A DNA stretch of 64,000 nucleotides from Mesorhizobium zhangyense. GTDB lineage: Bacteria > Pseudomonadota > Alphaproteobacteria > Rhizobiales > Rhizobiaceae. Below, one piece after another: positions 28,916 to 38,195 of this stretch. The notes under the pieces are model-generated. The model did no database searches. It had not been told where the DNA came from and saw only the letters and a list, made by a program, of their open reading frames with translations. The stretch covers positions 496,001 to 560,000 of the forward strand of contig NZ_JAAKZG010000003.1 in assembly GCF_011045115.1 (NCBI RefSeq). Reading direction: 5' to 3'. Each line of letters begins with the position of its first letter. Position 1 is the stretch's first letter. A program made the translations under genes and the position numbers.

Positions 28916-29820
28916 GGCAGCAAATCCTTCAGATGATAGTGGAACTTGCCGAGCTTGCCGCCATAATTGCCGGCGCTGATGCGCGATGCACCCTTGGCCG
29001 GCCCGAGCTTGGTTACCGCACCCAGTCCCGCCTTCATCGCGGCAGCCACTGCATCGCTGGTTTGCCCGTCGATGACGATCTCCAGCGCCGCGTTGATGTC
29101 AGGGCCGAGCTCGCTCTTCACCACGCCGCGCAGCGTTGGTGCGAAAGCGTCGTTGGTCGAGGCCGTCATGCCCTTGTATTTGCCGCCGACCTTGGAGCCG
29201 GAGCGCACGACGCCACCGGGAAACGGCATGATCGCACCCGGCACCTTCTCGATCGCCGCGACCGCTGCTTCCGCAGCCGCCAGCGCCTGGGCATTGCTTT
29301 CGGCAAGCAGCAGCAGATTGCCGCCGCCGACTGCTTCCTTGGTCAGGCCGGTCGTCGCCTCGCACAGGAACTCGCCATCCATCACCGGCACGCGCCAGTA
29401 ATGCCTGCCGCCGAATTTCTTCGACACCTGCCAGCCATCGCCGAAATAGCGCAGCGCCGAGCCGAGCTTGAGATCGGCAGTGCCCTTCAGGTCGGCAAAG
29501 CAGGCGCTGCCCGGCGAGGTCAGCACGCATTGGCCGAGCCGGTTCTGCAACTGCTTCTGCAATTCGTCGGTGCTGACGGCGAAGATCATCACCCGGCAGC
29601 CGGGCCGGCCGTCGGGCGTCTGCGAGGCGGGAAGCTCGACGTCGATCGCCGCCTCGCAGCCGCAGCCGATAACCGATGTGGCAAAACCGGTCATCGAAAT
29701 CGCCGCCTGCCGCGCCCATTTGCGGTTTGGCCCTGTGATGATGATGGCGGTCGCGCGCATGCCGAAGGCTTCCGCGAAAGTGTCGTCGATCGCCACACCG
29801 TTGACCATCAAGCGTTGCAT
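28912..29820 (-). CDS. fhcD: formylmethanofuran:H4MPT formyltransferase (Ftr-like), complex subunit D
   Basis: The 302-residue protein is full length for FhcD/Ftr and starts MQRLMVNGVAIDDTFAEAFG, with the family signatures AIIITGPNRKWARQAAISMT and FGDGWQVSKKFGGRHYWRVP. It moves the formyl group from formyl-H4MPT to methylofuran within the Fhc complex. It overlaps fhcA by 13 bases and fhcC by 4. All expected regions are present. Confidence 0.96.
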   Translation of the reverse strand: MQRLMVNGVAIDDTFAEAFGMRATAIIITGPNRKWARQAAISMTGFATSVIGCGCEAAIDVELPASQTPDGRPGCRVMIFAVSTDELQKQLQNRLGQCVLTSPGSACFADLKGTADLKLGSALRYFGDGWQVSKKFGGRHYWRVPVMDGEFLCEATTGLTKEAVGGGNLLLLAESNAQALAAAEAAVAAIEKVPGAIMPFPGGVVRSGSKVGGKYKGMTASTNDAFAPTLRGVVKSELGPDINAALEIVIDGQTSDAVAAAMKAGLGAVTKLGPAKGASRISAGNYGGKLGKFHYHLKDLLP

Positions 29821-31439
29821 GACACCTCGCCGAATGGTTCATCGCGCCGGATGGCGGAATCGGGAAAATCGAACCAGTCGAGCGACAGGCCGTAGCGCTC
29901 CTGATAGTATGCCTCCAGCCGCCGCACCATCGCCTTGTCCGGCGGCGGGTTGAGCCGCAGCGCCCTGCCCCAGCGATAGTTCTTGATCGCGCCATCTTCG
30001 ACCACCACGTCGCCGTTCTTGATCACGAAGGCTGCCTCGCGGAACATCTGCGCAATATCCTTGCCCTTGCGATAGACCGCGACGTCGGCCAGCGCGCCGG
30101 CGCCGAGATGGCCGCGATCCTTCAAGCCGAGCAGCTTCGCGGGTGCTGCCCGCGTCATGATCGCGATTTCCTCGAAGGTGTATTCGCGGTCGATCGAGCC
30201 GAGCGTCGAAAGCGCCAGCGCCTTTTGCGAAAGGTTTGCTGCCGCCGCATTACGGGCATCGCGGCTCATCAGCAGCGCAAAGAGATCGGGATAGGCCGTG
30301 AATGGCGCGCCATTGGGATGGTCTGTGGTGAAGAACACCCGCCATGGATCGTTGATCAGGAGAAAAAGCTCCAGCCCGATCGCCCATTGCACCGAGCCGT
30401 AGAAATCGTCGCGATAGCGATAGGGCACGATGCCGCCGCCATTGCCGTCGCCATCGAAAATCACCGTCTTCTTCGGGCTGGCCGTGCCCCGCGAGGTGAA
30501 CTGCCGCATCACGTCCGACGAGATCGTCACCGTCTGGCCGAACATCACCTGGCCGATGTCGATGGTCACCTCCGGCGTCGAATTGACCAATTCGGCAAGC
30601 CGCGCGCCTTCCGAGGAGAAGCGGCGCTTGCCTTCGGTTCCGTAGCCATAGAATTGCAGATGCGCCAAATGCAGCGGCACGCCCTCTGCGGCGGCAATCG
30701 TTGCGGCAGCGGTGTCCGCGGCCCCCGGCGCACCAAGGTTGTTGCAGTGGACATGCAGCGGGTGCGGAATGCCAAGCGTCGTCACCGCCGCCTGCAGCGT
30801 TTTCACGATCTTGCGCGAGCTGACCCCGTAGGACGGCACGACATCGTCCAGCGAGAAGGTGCGCACATTCTCCTTGAAGGCCGCCGCCGCCCCGGCATTG
30901 ATGACCTTGACGCCCAGCGCCCGGCTCGAGCCGACCGTCCAGGCGACATAGTCCTCGATCATCTGCGAGGAAGCCTTGTCGCGGATCATCGACAGCAGGA
31001 AATCGTCATTGCCGAGGATCGCCAGCGTCGCCTTGTCGATGATCGGGATATCGGCAAGCTCGAGATGCGTGTGCAGCGCGCTGCCGGGCGACATGGCCGG
31101 CTCGACGACGGTCGTAAAACCCATCTTGGCGTAGAGGCAGCCTGTCTGGAAGGTCGACCACCCGGCATTGGAAAGCGGCGTTTCCGCCGGTCGCTGCGCG
31201 TGCGCCGCGTGGTGCTCCGGCAGAAGCAAACGCGCCGTGTTCACATTGCCGCCGCCGATATGCGAGTGGATGTCGATGGCGCCAGCCATGACGACGCAGC
31301 CGGTGGCATCGATGGTCCGGTCGGCACGCCTGCCGGCTGGGGCCTCGACAATCGCTTCATCTTCGATCCACAGGTCGCCCTTGCCGAGCCGTCCGTTGAC
31401 GGGATCGACGATCTCGCCGCCCTTTATCCGCGTCAGCAT
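29808..31439 (-). CDS. fhcA: formyltransferase/hydrolase complex subunit A (amidohydrolase)
   Basis: The 543-residue protein is an amidohydrolase-fold FmdA/FhcA homologue. The metal motif HSH is in GAIDIHSHIGGGNVNTARLL near residue 58, and later features include PHPLHVHCNNLGAPGAADTA and FFTTDHPNGAPFTAYPDLFA. It hydrolyses formyl-methylofuran to formate. It overlaps fhcB by 7 bases and fhcD by 13, so the operon is tightly coupled. Confidence 0.96.
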   Translation of the reverse strand: MLTRIKGGEIVDPVNGRLGKGDLWIEDEAIVEAPAGRRADRTIDATGCVVMAGAIDIHSHIGGGNVNTARLLLPEHHAAHAQRPAETPLSNAGWSTFQTGCLYAKMGFTTVVEPAMSPGSALHTHLELADIPIIDKATLAILGNDDFLLSMIRDKASSQMIEDYVAWTVGSSRALGVKVINAGAAAAFKENVRTFSLDDVVPSYGVSSRKIVKTLQAAVTTLGIPHPLHVHCNNLGAPGAADTAAATIAAAEGVPLHLAHLQFYGYGTEGKRRFSSEGARLAELVNSTPEVTIDIGQVMFGQTVTISSDVMRQFTSRGTASPKKTVIFDGDGNGGGIVPYRYRDDFYGSVQWAIGLELFLLINDPWRVFFTTDHPNGAPFTAYPDLFALLMSRDARNAAAANLSQKALALSTLGSIDREYTFEEIAIMTRAAPAKLLGLKDRGHLGAGALADVAVYRKGKDIAQMFREAAFVIKNGDVVVEDGAIKNYRWGRALRLNPPPDKAMVRRLEAYYQERYGLSLDWFDFPDSAIRRDEPFGEVSCNA

Positions 31440-32512
31440 GGCAGCGCCTTTCCGTCAGGCAGGTGTTCGGCAATCAGCCGCAGGACCGAGGCAGCATCCG
31501 GCAGATCAGTCGCGGCCTGCGCCTTGACGGCGGCCAGCGTGCCGATCCGGCTCGACCAGGCGACGGCATCGCGGTCGACGCCCGGTTCGCCGATGGAAAT
31601 AGTGACCGCCGCACCGGCCACAGGCTTTTTGCCCTTGGTCAGCGCGATCGTTGAAACGCCTTTCGCGACCGATACTGAAGTCTTCGCCGATACCCATAAA
31701 TGAAGGTCGGCCTCGCCCGCCGCGAGCATCCGCGCAACGTCGAAGCGCCACGAGTCGAGCTCGGGCATCCCGCGCCCAAAACCGGTGCGCATCGGAAAGC
31801 CGGTCATCCAGGTCGAGGCGAGCGTGCTGCCCCAGCCGCTTTCGCTCGCCGGCAAATGGAGTGCCGAGGCGCGTGATTTGCGGTTGATATCGGCGATCAG
31901 CCCCTGCAGCATTTCCAGTCCGGGCAGGTCGAGCGACTGGCCGCAGAACAGGAAGACGGGGAACTTCGCCTCAGCCAGCGCCTTTGCGAAACGCTCGAAA
32001 TTCGACACCGGCTCGGCCACCGCACGCCCGGCGCATTGTGCCCGAACTGCCGCCAGCGTGCCGCCGACGTCCGAACCCGTCACGGCAAGCCGTGTCGGCT
32101 TAACCTTGCTGAGATACGCAGCCCTGGTTTCGGCGCCGATCAGGAAAAACTGTCGCGAGGCACCACCGCCAAGATCGGGAATCGTGCTTGCAAGTTTCCC
32201 GACGAACTCATGGTGATGTGCAGGCAAACTGCCTGCAATGACGACGACATCGGCCCGCCGCCTCGTCTCGCCGGGTGCGATGAACATACCGCCTCTATCG
32301 GTGAACAGCGCTGTCTCCCGTGCCAGCGCCTCGCCGCCGATATGGTCATAGGCCGCACCGACGCGCTCGGCGAGCGCGATCGCCGCGCGCGTGCCATGCA
32401 CATCCGTATCGAAACTGAAAACCGGGCTGAGACTGGACACCAAAAGCCCGGCGGCATGTTTTGCCGCCTGCGCTACAGGCACATCCCGGTCGCCGATCCA
32501 CGCAACCGCCAT
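31433..32512 (-). CDS. fhcB: formyltransferase/hydrolase complex subunit B
   Basis: The 359-residue protein is homologous to formylmethanofuran dehydrogenase B. In archaea that subunit binds a molybdopterin cofactor and is redox active; in methylotrophs the bacterial form does not, and the complex only transfers and hydrolyses. Shorter length and lack of clear Fe-S cysteine motifs (only scattered Cys) agree with that. It begins MAVAWIGDRDVPVAQAAKHA. It is the first fhc gene; the pterin dehydratase-like gene lies 100 bases upstream on the same strand. Confidence 0.92.
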   Translation of the reverse strand: MAVAWIGDRDVPVAQAAKHAAGLLVSSLSPVFSFDTDVHGTRAAIALAERVGAAYDHIGGEALARETALFTDRGGMFIAPGETRRRADVVVIAGSLPAHHHEFVGKLASTIPDLGGGASRQFFLIGAETRAAYLSKVKPTRLAVTGSDVGGTLAAVRAQCAGRAVAEPVSNFERFAKALAEAKFPVFLFCGQSLDLPGLEMLQGLIADINRKSRASALHLPASESGWGSTLASTWMTGFPMRTGFGRGMPELDSWRFDVARMLAAGEADLHLWVSAKTSVSVAKGVSTIALTKGKKPVAGAAVTISIGEPGVDRDAVAWSSRIGTLAAVKAQAATDLPDAASVLRLIAEHLPDGKALPC

Positions 32513-32612
32513 GCTATGCTTTTACTTTCTGGTGCCGATCAGACTGTAGCCAAAAATAATTCGAGCGCAAACCCCACTCGAGACAACCGGGTGCGGACGT
32601 TTTGCCGCGCCG

Positions 32613-33005
32613 TCAATCGTATTTGACGTAAGCGAAGCGCTGGTCGGTGGCCGGCGTGCCTTCCAGCGCCCCGCCTTCCTTGGCCGGCTGCCACTGCACG
32701 ACATCCTCGATCTTCCTGGCGAGTTCGAAATCCTTGTCGGTGATGCCCTTTGCCGCATGGTTCATCAGCTTCACCTCGACAAAGGCGTAAGATGCGGCGA
32801 TATCGGGATGATGCCACGCCGCCTCGGCCAGATGGCCGACCGTGTTGATCACCATCAGCGTCGATTTCCAGCTGTGCGTCTTGTACTTTCGCCTGATCCA
32901 GCCGTTTTCGTAGCGCCAGTTCGGCAGGTCTTTCTTCAGCCGTTCGGTAACTTCGGCTTCGGAGTAAACCCGTTCTTTCGCAGCTTTTGTGTCATCGTCG
33001 CTCAT
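32613..33005 (-). CDS. 4a-hydroxytetrahydrobiopterin dehydratase (PCD/DCoH) family protein
   Basis: The 130-residue protein has the PCD signature AAWHHPDIAASYAFVEVKLM and NHAAKGITDKDFELARKIED. Classic PCD recycles 4a-hydroxy-pterins. In C1 gene islands a copy often sits next to H4MPT genes, so a role with methanopterin is plausible but unproven. I chose the ATG at 33003-33005 (MSDDDTKAAKERVY); the frame is open to 33698 only as a shadow of the beta-RFAP synthase gene. It could be co-transcribed with fhcBADC. Confidence 0.85.
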   Translation of the reverse strand: MSDDDTKAAKERVYSEAEVTERLKKDLPNWRYENGWIRRKYKTHSWKSTLMVINTVGHLAEAAWHHPDIAASYAFVEVKLMNHAAKGITDKDFELARKIEDVVQWQPAKEGGALEGTPATDQRFAYVKYD

Positions 33006-33165
33006 TGCCGTCTCCGCCTGTTGCACAGAACGCCGTTGCTTCTGCATGCACGGAAAGAGCAGAGATATCCTCTTCCCCCGCTTGCTCCATCGATGAAAGC
33101 AGTTATCATGATGTCGGGCACCTAAACTTCTGTGATGCATGTATGATGCACCCACATGGGGGCAG

Positions 33166-34134
33166 ATGTCTAATTCCGTAACGATAAAGGTGCCGGCGCG
33201 ACTGCATCTCGGATTCCTCGATCTGAGTGGCGAAGCCGTACGGCGGTTCGGCAGCCTTGGGCTGCCCCTGAGCGAGCCGGAAATGGTGCTGACGCTTTCG
33301 CGCGCCGCCGAGACAGTCGTAGAGGGGCCGGACAGTGCTCGCGCCGCCGAGCATCTTGCGACACTCTCCAAGCATCTCGGCATACGCTCGCACCATCGGC
33401 TTTCGATCGAGCAGGCCATACCGCGCCATGCCGGCCTCGGCTCCGGCACCCAGATCGCCATCGCCGTGGCAGCGGCCTTGCGCACGCTGCACCGGCTGCC
33501 GCTGGAAACCGGAACCGACGCAATCCTTCTCGGCCGCGGCGAGCGTTCCGGCATCGGCATCGCCAGCTTTGAAAGCGGCGGCCTGATCATCGACGCCGGC
33601 AAGGATGACAGCGGCAAGCAGCCGCCGGTGATCGCCCGCCTGCCCTTCCCGGAAGACTGGCGCGTCCTGCTCATCCTCGATTCGCACCAGAACGGCATTC
33701 ACGGTTCGGAAGAACTCGAGGCCTTTCGCGCGCTGCCCCCCTTCCCCACAACAAGCGCCGGCGAGATCTGCCGTCATGTGCTGATGGGCGTCATGCCGGC
33801 GATGATCGAGCACAATCTCGCAGCCTTCGGCACCGCCATAACCGCGATCCAATCCACCATCGGCGCTTATTTCGCGCCGGCCCAAGGCGGGGTTTTTACC
33901 AGCAAAAGGGTGGAAGTCGTCGCGAACAGGCTGGCGGAAGCCGGCGCCGTTGGCATCGGGCAGAGTTCGTGGGGGCCGACGGGTTTTGCCTTTGCCCCCT
34001 CGCAGGACGCCGCCGAAGCGATGGTCCGTGCCGCTGCCGGAACAGCCGAAACCGGCATGGAGATAAAGATTGTGCGCGGCCGCAATTCGGGCGCGGAGAT
34101 CGCGCCGTCAGAACTCGACCTCGTTGGAAGCTGA
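33166..34134 (+). CDS. mptG: beta-ribofuranosylaminobenzene 5'-phosphate synthase
   Basis: The 322-residue protein is a GHMP-superfamily enzyme with TIKVPARLHLGFLDLSGEAV and the glycine-rich loop AIPRHAGLGSGTQIAIAVAA. Beta-RFAP synthase condenses p-aminobenzoate-type substrate with PRPP and releases CO2 and PPi, the first committed step to the arylamine part of H4MPT. It corresponds to orf4 of methylotroph C1 islands. ATG at 33166 is chosen because GGGGGCAG lies just upstream; 33139 is a longer option. It heads the plus-strand operon with mtdB and mch. Confidence 0.93.
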   Translation: MSNSVTIKVPARLHLGFLDLSGEAVRRFGSLGLPLSEPEMVLTLSRAAETVVEGPDSARAAEHLATLSKHLGIRSHHRLSIEQAIPRHAGLGSGTQIAIAVAAALRTLHRLPLETGTDAILLGRGERSGIGIASFESGGLIIDAGKDDSGKQPPVIARLPFPEDWRVLLILDSHQNGIHGSEELEAFRALPPFPTTSAGEICRHVLMGVMPAMIEHNLAAFGTAITAIQSTIGAYFAPAQGGVFTSKRVEVVANRLAEAGAVGIGQSSWGPTGFAFAPSQDAAEAMVRAAAGTAETGMEIKIVRGRNSGAEIAPSELDLVGS

Positions 34135-34175
34135 GACGTCGAAGGGCACCACCCGAAACGTCGGAAAGACCACAC

Positions 34176-35072
34176 ATGGCCACCAAACACATTCTGCACA
34201 TGCTCACGCCGCTCCGGCAGATGAGCCCCTTCGACGTCAACATGGCGGTGGATGCCGGCTTCGACGCGGTGGTGCCCTACACCGGCGTCACGCTCGCCGA
34301 AGTCACCGGCCTCGTTCAGGACGCCATCTTCTCGCGCCCGCCGGATGCGGGTGCCAATACCGGCATCTTCATTGCCGGCAAGGATGTCTCGCTGGCACTC
34401 GACATGTTCGACGCGGCAAAGCAGGCCATGGTGCCGCCCTTCGTGGTTTCGGTGTTCGCAGACCCGGCCGGTTCCTTCACCACGGCAGCCGCCATGGTCG
34501 CCAAGGTCGAGAAGGCGCTGGACAAGAAGTTTGACCGCAAGCTGAAGGACACGCGCATATCTGTTTTCGGCGCCACCGGTGTCGTCGGTTTCTGCACCGC
34601 CGTCATCGCTGCCAAGGAAGGTGCGCACGTCACGGTGGTCGGTCATGACGGGCTGGAGCGTGTCGGCAAGATCGCGGCGGAAATCAAGAGCCGGTTCGGC
34701 GTCGAGGTCCATGCCGAAGACGGCTCGTCCGAAGCCAGGAAGACGGCGATCCTGGAAGCCAGCGAGGTCGTGCTCGCCGCCGCCAAGGCCGGTGTTCAGG
34801 TTCTCTCGAAGTCACAGTTGAACGGGGCCGCAAAGCTGTTGCTGGCAGCCGATGTCAACGCCGTGCCGCCAGCCGGCATCGAAGGCCTTGCCGTCAACGC
34901 CAACAGCGATCCGATCGATGGCGCGAGCGCACTCGGCATCGGCGCGCTCGCCATCGGCAATGTCAAATACAAGACCGAGTTCGGTTTGTTTCAGAAGATG
35001 ATCGATGCCAAGAAGCCGGTCACATTCGATTTTCAGGACGCATTTTCCCTTGCCCGCGAGATCGCAAAATAA
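34176..35072 (+). CDS. mtdB: NAD(P)-dependent methylene-H4MPT dehydrogenase
   Basis: The 298-residue protein oxidises methylene-H4MPT to methenyl-H4MPT with NAD or NADP in the cytoplasm. It starts MATKHILHMLTPLRQMSPFD and has a Rossmann dinucleotide site ISVFGATGVVGFCTAVIAAK near residue 130. Wording matches MtdB rather than the folate enzymes. It lies 41 bases downstream of mptG and 11 bases upstream of the ATP-grasp gene, inside the operon. Confidence 0.96.
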   Translation: MATKHILHMLTPLRQMSPFDVNMAVDAGFDAVVPYTGVTLAEVTGLVQDAIFSRPPDAGANTGIFIAGKDVSLALDMFDAAKQAMVPPFVVSVFADPAGSFTTAAAMVAKVEKALDKKFDRKLKDTRISVFGATGVVGFCTAVIAAKEGAHVTVVGHDGLERVGKIAAEIKSRFGVEVHAEDGSSEARKTAILEASEVVLAAAKAGVQVLSKSQLNGAAKLLLAADVNAVPPAGIEGLAVNANSDPIDGASALGIGALAIGNVKYKTEFGLFQKMIDAKKPVTFDFQDAFSLAREIAK

Positions 35073-35082
35073 CTCCAAGGCC

Positions 35083-36180
35083 GTGGTCATCGCGGCAATT
35101 TCCGGCCGTGCGCTTGCAACGGCAGCACGGCGCGCCGGCTATCGCGCGCTGGTCGCCGACATGTTCTGCGATGCCGACACGATGGAACTGGCGGACCGCG
35201 CGATCAGGCTGCCGGGCAACCTGCACAGCGGCATCGACGGCACGCGCATGATCGATACGCTCACGGAACTCACGGAAGGCGAAGAGCCCCTCGCCATCGT
35301 TTGCGGCTCGGGCTTCGAGCGCCTGCCCGGCACGCTCGACAGGATCGCCAGGAATTTCCCGCTTGCCGGCAACAGCGGCGATGCTGTTCGCCGGGTAAAA
35401 GACCCTGAGACTTTCGCCGCCGATTGCGCCGCACTCGGCATTCCGCACCCGGAATTGCGGCGCGAGCCACCGGCCGATCCCGAGAATTGGCTGGTCAAGA
35501 CCGCAGGCGCCGCCGGTGGAACGCATATTCACCGGGCCACTGGCGATGCGACGAAAGCCGGCCGCTATTTCCAGCGCTTCATTCCAGGCAAGAGCATCTC
35601 GGCGCTGTTTGTCGGCGACGGAAGCTCCGCGCGTATCGTCGGCTTCAGCCGCCAGTTTCTGTCACCAACCGCCAGCGCTCCCTACCGCTACGGCGGCGCG
35701 GTGCGGCTGCGCCGCTTCGACCGGAAGGATGCGGCAATGATTGGCAGCTGGCTGAATGCCCTCACCGCTCGAGCCGGCCTTGTCGGCCTGTGCAGCGCCG
35801 ATTTCATTCGCAACGAGAACGGCTATCACCTGCTCGAAATCAATCCGCGCCCGGGCGCCACGCTGGACATCTTCGACACCGATGAGGCACCGCTGATGGA
35901 AGCTCATCTGCGCGCCTCGCGCGGCGAATCCCATCGCCTGCCTGGCTTTTCCGATTGCATGGCGTCGATGATCGCCTATGCCGAGAAACCGATCCCAAGT
36001 TTTCCGCAGATGGCGTGGCCCGAATGGGTGGCGGACCGCCAGTCAGCCGGGTCCCGCCTCGATGCCGGCGATCCGGTCTGCACCATCTTCGCAAACGGCC
36101 CCAGCGCACATGTCGCCCAACATGCCCTGAACCGCCGCGTGCGGGAATTGCAACGCCAATGGGCAGGAGACCCGTCATGA
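35083..36180 (+). CDS. ATP-grasp protein of the H4MPT cluster (OrfY-like)
   Basis: The protein of about 365 residues has an ATP-grasp core: WLVKTAGAAGGTHIHRAT (about 140-160), YFQRFIPGKSISALFVGDG, and the metal site LLEINPRPGATLDIF (about 265-280). ATP-grasp enzymes form amide or similar bonds through acyl-phosphates, so it may join pieces of H4MPT or methylofuran. No substrate is proven. The start is uncertain: I use the GTG at 35083, where homology begins; 35005 overlaps mtdB. Its stop overlaps the mch start (ATGA). Confidence 0.85.
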   Translation: MVIAAISGRALATAARRAGYRALVADMFCDADTMELADRAIRLPGNLHSGIDGTRMIDTLTELTEGEEPLAIVCGSGFERLPGTLDRIARNFPLAGNSGDAVRRVKDPETFAADCAALGIPHPELRREPPADPENWLVKTAGAAGGTHIHRATGDATKAGRYFQRFIPGKSISALFVGDGSSARIVGFSRQFLSPTASAPYRYGGAVRLRRFDRKDAAMIGSWLNALTARAGLVGLCSADFIRNENGYHLLEINPRPGATLDIFDTDEAPLMEAHLRASRGESHRLPGFSDCMASMIAYAEKPIPSFPQMAWPEWVADRQSAGSRLDAGDPVCTIFANGPSAHVAQHALNRRVRELQRQWAGDPS

Positions 36181-37133
36181 AGGACGGTTCCGCATATCTC
36201 AATGACAATGCGCAACGCATCGTTCAGGACATAATCCGCGATGCTGAACGCTTGCGTGTTTCCGTTTCGAAAGGCCCGCTCGGCGAATGCCTGATCGACG
36301 CCGGCGCGAAGGCGCAAGGCAGTGTCGAAGCAGGTCTACGCATGGCCGAGGCTGCCATGGGCGGGCTCGGTGTCATCGCCACCAATCTGGACCAGGGTTC
36401 GGACAGTTGGCCGCTCCATGTCGAAGTCCGCTCCTCGCAACCCGTCCTGGCCTGCCTCGCCAGCCAGTATGCCGGCTGGAATCTTTCCAACGGCGACTAT
36501 TTCGCCATGGGTTCCGGCCCCGTTCGCGCGCTGGCACGGGTCGAGCCGTTGTTCTCCACGCTAAGCTATCGTGAGACGGCCAATGCTTCAGTGATCATTT
36601 TGGAAACAGCAAAACCGCCACCCGAAGCGGTGGTCGAAAAAGTGGCGAAGGCAACAAGCCTCGCCCCCGAAAAACTGACATTCATCTACGCGCCGACCCA
36701 GAGCATTGCCGGTGCCGTGCAGATCGTCAGCCGCGTGCTTGAGGTTGCCTTGCACAAGGCCAACGATCTCAAATTCCCGCTCGACAATATCGTCGACGGG
36801 ATCGCCACCGCTCCCATTCCGGCGCCCCATCCGGATTTTCTCACGGCGATGGGCCGCACCAACGACGCGATAATATATGGTGGCGTAGCGCAGCTTTTCG
36901 TGCGCGGAACGGCGAAGGATGCGCAAGCACTTGCCGAGAAACTGCCGAGCAGCGCTTCGCGGGACCATGGCCGTCCCTTCGCCGACATCTTCAAGCATTT
37001 CAAAGGCGATTTTTATGCCATCGACCCGCTGCTGTTCAGCCCGGCGCAGGTACTGGTGACGGCGATCGAGACAGGCGACACGTTCCGAACCGGCGGCCGC
37101 GATCTCGGAATGCTGGAAAAAAGCCTTGGCTGA
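36177..37133 (+). CDS. mch: methenyl-H4MPT cyclohydrolase
   Basis: The 318-residue protein hydrolyses methenyl-H4MPT to 5-formyl-H4MPT. It shows Mch family sequences such as GSDSWPLHVEVRSSQPVLAC, NGDYFAMGSGPVRALARVEP and GRTNDAIIYGGVAQLFVRG, at full length. The start codon overlaps the stop of the ATP-grasp gene by 4 bases, indicating translational coupling. It is central to the formaldehyde oxidation route between MtdB and Fhc. Confidence 0.96.
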   Translation: MKDGSAYLNDNAQRIVQDIIRDAERLRVSVSKGPLGECLIDAGAKAQGSVEAGLRMAEAAMGGLGVIATNLDQGSDSWPLHVEVRSSQPVLACLASQYAGWNLSNGDYFAMGSGPVRALARVEPLFSTLSYRETANASVIILETAKPPPEAVVEKVAKATSLAPEKLTFIYAPTQSIAGAVQIVSRVLEVALHKANDLKFPLDNIVDGIATAPIPAPHPDFLTAMGRTNDAIIYGGVAQLFVRGTAKDAQALAEKLPSSASRDHGRPFADIFKHFKGDFYAIDPLLFSPAQVLVTAIETGDTFRTGGRDLGMLEKSLG

Positions 37134-37234
37134 CGCATGATGCCCTGTCGAAAGCCGGCGCGAAAAGTTGCAGACTGCGGCAACGAAGATCACGCGTCGA
37201 AACAACCACTTGGCGCCGGCAAGGGAATCATCGC

Positions 37235-38191
37235 GTGAAGGCCAGAATACTCGTCGTCAACGACAATGCCGGGCCGCAATCGAAACGGCTCCTCTCTGCC
37301 TTGCGTGAAAGAGGCTTTGACGTGACCACGGCCTCGCTGTCCGCCATCGCTTTCGACACGACGAGCCGCAGTGGCCTCGATATTCCCGGCTTCGACGCGG
37401 GCACGTTGCCCGATGCTGTCATCGTCCGCTCGATTTCGGCCGGGTCTTTCGAGGCGATCACACGCCGCCTCGGCATATTGCACGCGCTCGGCAAGCTTGG
37501 CGTTCCCGTCTGGAATTCGGCGCAGGCGATAGAGCGTTGCGTCGACAAATCGATGACAACCTTCTTGCTGAAGAACGCCGGCGTTCCGACACCAACGACC
37601 TTCGCCATTGAGGGACTGGAAGCCGCAACCGCGATCGCGGCGCGTGAATTGCCCCAGACACCGCTGGTGCTCAAGCCGCTGTTCGGGGCACAGGGCCGGG
37701 GCATAAGGCTGATACGCGAACTGTTGGACCTTCCCACCGAGGAGGAGATCCACGGCGTCTATTATCTCCAGCATTACGTGCCGCGAGCCGGCCCACCGTT
37801 TCGCGATTACCGTGTCTTCGTCTGCGCCGGCAAGGTACTGGCGATGATGGCGCGGCGCGGCGATGACTGGATCACCAACGTCAATCGCGGTGCGGCACCC
37901 GAAGCGATCTCAGGCAGGATCGAGACTGAACTCGCAAAACTGGCGCTTGCCGCGGCTGTCGCAGTCAGCGCTGACTTTGCCGGTGTCGATATCGTGCCAG
38001 CTTCGGACGGAAATCTCTTCGTGCTCGAAGTCAACAGCATGCCGGCCTGGTCGGGCTTGCAGTCGGTCGTGGCCGTCAACATCGCGGAGGCAATCGCGGG
38101 AGAACTGCTCGCCTTCCTCGACACGCGTGCTCAGACGCGTCCGCCGCTCCGGCTGGTAGAGCCATTCCCGATGGCCGTCGCGAAGTCGTAA
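37235..38191 (+). CDS. RimK-like ATP-grasp ligase of the H4MPT cluster (Orf5-like)
   Basis: The 318-residue protein is RimK-like: WNSAQAIERCVDKSMTTFLL (about 90-110), LVLKPLFGAQGRGIRLIREL (about 147-166) and FVLEVNSMPAWSGLQSVVAV (about 265-285). In archaea relatives (MptN/CofF-type) add glutamate to H4MPT or F420. In methylotrophs methylofuran carries a polyglutamate chain, so glutamate ligation to either cofactor is the best guess. It starts at a GTG with AAGGGA 8 bases upstream. Confidence 0.88.
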   Translation: MKARILVVNDNAGPQSKRLLSALRERGFDVTTASLSAIAFDTTSRSGLDIPGFDAGTLPDAVIVRSISAGSFEAITRRLGILHALGKLGVPVWNSAQAIERCVDKSMTTFLLKNAGVPTPTTFAIEGLEAATAIAARELPQTPLVLKPLFGAQGRGIRLIRELLDLPTEEEIHGVYYLQHYVPRAGPPFRDYRVFVCAGKVLAMMARRGDDWITNVNRGAAPEAISGRIETELAKLALAAAVAVSADFAGVDIVPASDGNLFVLEVNSMPAWSGLQSVVAVNIAEAIAGELLAFLDTRAQTRPPLRLVEPFPMAVAKS

Positions 38192-38195
38192 GCCG

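Noticed and set aside
37134-37234. Small gene between mch and the RimK-like gene
   Set aside because: Open frames are short, lack ribosome binding sites and show no domain.
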